From an uncultured Candidatus Binatia bacterium (lineage in GTDB: Bacteria; Desulfobacterota; Binatia; UBA9968; JAJDTQ01): a stretch of 64,000 bases of DNA. How positions within the stretch are numbered: the first letter of the stretch is position 1; every line of letters begins with the position of its first letter. A program made the translations under genes and the position numbers. Location of the stretch: contig OY282432.1 in assembly GCA_958295985.1 (NCBI GenBank), positions 3,071,001-3,135,000 on the forward strand, in the 5' to 3' direction. Under the pieces are notes generated by a model. The model saw only the letters and a program-made list of their open reading frames with translations, was not told the origin of the DNA and made no database searches. Of the stretch, positions 61,613-64,000 are shown one piece after another.

Positions 61613-63268
61613 ATGAAGAACCAAGGACCCTACGAGGATCTCCGCGAGTTCCTCGCCGTGCTGGAGGATGCCGGGAAGCTCATTCGCATCACCCGTGAAG
61701 TCAACAAGGACACGGAGTTGCAACCCCTGGTTCGGCTGCAATTCCGAGGGCTTGAGGATGAGGATCGCAAGGCGTTTCTATTTGAAAACGTAACCGATTC
61801 CAAGGGCCGTCACTACGACGGCTCCGTGCTCGTGGGAGGGCTGTCCGGGTCCACCGCCATCTATTGCATGGGCCTTCAGTGCCGCCCGGAAGAGGTCCCG
61901 GACCGGTGGTTCGAAGCCATGGAGAACCCCATCCCTCCGCAGATGGTGTCCCGCGGCCCGGTGATGGAGGTGATCCACAAGGGCGACGACCTGGCGGCCA
62001 GCCGCGGATTCGCCCGGTTCCCCATCCCCGTCTCGACGCCCGGGTTCGACAACGGACCCTACATTACCGGAGGACACTGGATCAGCAAGGACCCGGAGAC
62101 CGGCGCGCGCAACGTCGGCAACTACCGCGGATTGGTCAAGTCCCCCCTGAGGTGCGGCGCCAACTCGGGCACGCCCCAGGACCTGTCGGCCCACTGGGAG
62201 AAGTGCCGGGAGCGGGGCATCCCGCTGGAGGTGGCCATCGCCGTGGGCACGGTGCCGGCGGCCTCGTACACAGCCACCCAGAAGGTGCCGCCGGACATGG
62301 ACGAGCTGGCCCTGGCCGGCGGGCTGGCGCGGACTCCCGTCCAGCTCGTCAAGTGCCAGACCGTGGACCTGGAAGTGCCTGCCACCTCCGAGGTGGTCTT
62401 CGAGGGCATCATCCCCACCCACTACCTGGAGGAGGAAGGCCCCTTCGGCGAATCCATGGGCTACGTCGACCCCAGGACCATCGGCCCGGTGATGGAGCTG
62501 ACGTGCGTCATGCACCGGAAGGACCCCATCTGGGTCTCCATCATCAGCCAGGTGACGCCCAGCGAAAGCTCGAAGATCAAGGCCATGGGCATGAGCACCC
62601 TGGTGCACCGCTACCTGAGCCGCAAGGGCTTCGAGTCGGTGCAGGAGGTGTACATGATGGAAGACCTGGTGAACATGAGGCCGTACGTCGCCGTGCGGAT
62701 GAAGAAGAAGGACGACGGCGAGCCCCGGCGGGTCATGGACGCCATCCTGCAGTACGGCGACCGGGTGGGGAAGTTCATCGTAACGGTGGACGAGGATATC
62801 AACGCCAGTGATCCCGTGGCCGTGACCTGGGCCATCACGCACCGGTGCCAGCCGCACCGGGACGTCACCATCGTGCCCGACCGGCCCTTCGGCGCCACCC
62901 CCATCGGCATGGTGGTGAGCCACCCTTCCAGCCGCTACGACAGCACCGACTCCGCGCTGCTGATCGACGCCACCCGCAAGGCCGACCTGCCGCCGCTGTC
63001 GCTGCCGAAGAAACCCTACATGGACCGGGCGGTGGAGATCTGGAAGGAGCTCGGGTTGCCCGAGCTCCAGCTCAAGGAGCCGTGGCACGGCTACCTGATG
63101 GGGCTCTGGCCCGATGAACTGGACGAGGAAGCACGGCTGGCGGCCGCCGGCGAATACGAGAAGGTGGGCGAGAAGCTGAAGGGCACGCGCGTCAACGTGG
63201 GCGAGGGGCAGACCCTTAAATCCATCCGCCTGGAATGGGGCAAGACCCATTCCGGCCGGTCGGTGTGA
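61613..63268 (+). CDS. UbiD-family (de)carboxylase
   Basis: 551 aa. This prenylated-FMN enzyme decarboxylates or carboxylates unsaturated acids. GNYRGLVKSPLRCGANSG and EEEGPFGESMGYVD carry the Arg and glutamates of the active site. The start DLREFLAVLEDAGKLIRI is typical. No ubiX flavin prenyltransferase lies in the window. The molybdenum-hydroxylase genes that follow suggest aromatic or heteroaromatic catabolism instead of ubiquinone synthesis, but that is inference from neighbourhood. Start at ATG 61613; longer frames are cysS shadow. Confidence 0.92.
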   Translation: MKNQGPYEDLREFLAVLEDAGKLIRITREVNKDTELQPLVRLQFRGLEDEDRKAFLFENVTDSKGRHYDGSVLVGGLSGSTAIYCMGLQCRPEEVPDRWFEAMENPIPPQMVSRGPVMEVIHKGDDLAASRGFARFPIPVSTPGFDNGPYITGGHWISKDPETGARNVGNYRGLVKSPLRCGANSGTPQDLSAHWEKCRERGIPLEVAIAVGTVPAASYTATQKVPPDMDELALAGGLARTPVQLVKCQTVDLEVPATSEVVFEGIIPTHYLEEEGPFGESMGYVDPRTIGPVMELTCVMHRKDPIWVSIISQVTPSESSKIKAMGMSTLVHRYLSRKGFESVQEVYMMEDLVNMRPYVAVRMKKKDDGEPRRVMDAILQYGDRVGKFIVTVDEDINASDPVAVTWAITHRCQPHRDVTIVPDRPFGATPIGMVVSHPSSRYDSTDSALLIDATRKADLPPLSLPKKPYMDRAVEIWKELGLPELQLKEPWHGYLMGLWPDELDEEARLAAAGEYEKVGEKLKGTRVNVGEGQTLKSIRLEWGKTHSGRSV

Positions 63269-63317
63269 CGGGAGCCTTTGCATCCGCACTTCGGCGGATG
63301 CCGTCTCCGAGGTGTAA

Positions 63318-63338
63318 GGGCGGGTTTCGAACCCGCCC
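63318..63338. repeat. GC-rich palindromic repeat, copy H
   Basis: GGGCGGGTT-TCG-AACCCGCCC, perfect nine-base arms, between the UbiD stop and the next gene, 34 nt before its ATG. Confidence 0.85.
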
Positions 63339-63371
63339 GCGCCCGCATGGCGTAACCGCTCGAGGTCAACG

Positions 63372-63926
63372 ATGAAGAAAGACATGGTACTGAACGTCAA
63401 CGGCGAGGAACACGATATCGAGATCGAGCCCAACCGCCTGCTGCTGGAGGCCCTGCGCGAGGACGTGGGCCTCACCGGCACCAAGGAAGGTTGCAGCATC
63501 GGCGTCTGCGGGGCGTGCAGCGTCATCGTCGACGGCCGGCTCGTGAGTTCCTGCCTGACGCTGGCCGTCACCTGCGAGGGCAAGCGGATCGAGACCATCG
63601 AAGGACTGGCCCGCGACGGCGAGCTGCACCCGCTCCAGCGCTCCTTCGTGCAGTACGGCGGGCTTCAGTGCGGCATCTGCACTCCCGGCCAGATCATGGC
63701 CGCGAAGGCGTTGCTGGACCACAATCCCAACCCCACCACCGACCAGGTCAAGGAATGGATGTCGGCCAATCTGTGCCGCTGCACGGGCTACTACAAGATC
63801 CTCGAATCGGTCATGGCCGTGGTGGAAGGCAAGGTGGAAGCAGGGAAATCCGACGAGGCCGGCCGTCAGGCCAGGATCCAGAGCCTTTACCAATCGGACA
63901 CCTACAAGAGCGACGCCTCCGACTAG
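63372..63926 (+). CDS. 2Fe-2S subunit of a molybdenum hydroxylase (CoxS/XdhC type)
   Basis: 184 aa, slightly long. The N-terminal plant-type ferredoxin cluster has EGCSIGVCGACSVIVDG (about 38-54) with a fourth Cys in SSCLTLAV. The second cluster is CGICTPGQIMAAK and CRCTGYYKI. The subunit transfers electrons from the molybdenum cofactor to a flavin or quinone partner. The last 25 residues are an extra charged tail. The next ATG is 33 nt away. Confidence 0.94.
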   Translation: MKKDMVLNVNGEEHDIEIEPNRLLLEALREDVGLTGTKEGCSIGVCGACSVIVDGRLVSSCLTLAVTCEGKRIETIEGLARDGELHPLQRSFVQYGGLQCGICTPGQIMAAKALLDHNPNPTTDQVKEWMSANLCRCTGYYKILESVMAVVEGKVEAGKSDEAGRQARIQSLYQSDTYKSDASD

Positions 63927-63958
63927 GAACGAAGGACGGCTGCCTTTATGGGGGAGAC

Positions 63959-64000
63959 ATGAGCAAGGCCGAAAAGTTCGCGGTGCTGGGACAGAAAGTC
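63959..64000 (+). CDS. Molybdopterin-binding subunit of the same hydroxylase (5' end only)
   Basis: Only MSKAEKFAVLGQKV (14 codons) is in the window. The Gln-Lys-Val start matches the first strand of CoxL/XdhB-type subunits that open ...VGQKVPRID. GGGGAG just upstream is the ribosome site. The gene continues beyond the window. Confidence 0.7.
   Translation, partial: MSKAEKFAVLGQKV

Overview
The window is a GC-rich stretch (about 65% by eye) of a Gram-negative bacterial chromosome. It is densely packed, mostly on the minus strand, and nearly all housekeeping. A complete System I cytochrome c maturation operon (ccmABCDEFG-HI), an oxidative TCA set (icd, mdh, sucCD), long-chain prenyl diphosphate synthase, a UbiE/MenE-type quinone methyltransferase and LepA/LepB point to a respiring didermic organism. 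The mix (DUF151 nuclease next to miaB, MTA phosphorylase with a PfkB kinase, tandem ornithine-cyclodeaminase-like genes, UbiD and CO-dehydrogenase-type hydroxylase genes) fits uncultivated deltaproteobacterial or Tectomicrobia-like lineages. That placement is inference and is not proven by any marker here.

Layout. Bases 1-259 hold a striking hairpin fused to a Xer/dif-like core. From 260 to 25.4 kb runs a long minus-strand series: TPR membrane protein, DUF151 nuclease, miaB, a degenerate Nudix protein, homoserine dehydrogenase, an AlaC-type aminotransferase, recG, carB, carA, lepB, lepA, UDP-glucose dehydrogenase, PfkB kinase, mtnP, rlmN, ndk, sucD, sucC, mdh, icd. The plus-strand ccm operon (25.7-32.7 kb) follows and includes a 48-codon ccmD and three TTG starts. 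A lower-GC accessory patch (about 33.3-38.8 kb) carries an AlbA_2/Schlafen-type ATPase with a TPR-like tail, DUF1178, an alpha/beta hydrolase, an HU-like protein, a Panacea antitoxin with a candidate toxin, and a short UPF0175-like ORF. GGT, an ACMSD-like amidohydrolase, a zinc-ribbon protein, an EF-G paralogue, coaX, birA and valS come next, then a tRNA-Leu(CAG) with a clear sigma70 promoter.

From 49.2 kb a plus-strand quinone pair (prenyl synthase, UbiE) is followed by membrane and cold-shock-like proteins, a ThrB-II/APH-fold protein that has lost its catalytic Asp, and a PPP phosphatase. A minus-strand cluster has three tandem OCD/mu-crystallin paralogues, mutT, an M23 peptidase and cysS. 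The right end reads plus: UbiD decarboxylase, a 2Fe-2S hydroxylase subunit and the first codons of its molybdopterin subunit.

Two repeat classes stand out. Eight intergenic copies of a GC-rich palindrome lie between genes along the window, and one 164-bp element has perfect 29-bp terminal inverted repeats between rlmN and ndk. The best candidates for something little described are the Panacea-linked toxin pair, the dif-like hairpin at the left edge, the palindrome family, and the pseudokinase-like ThrB-II protein.
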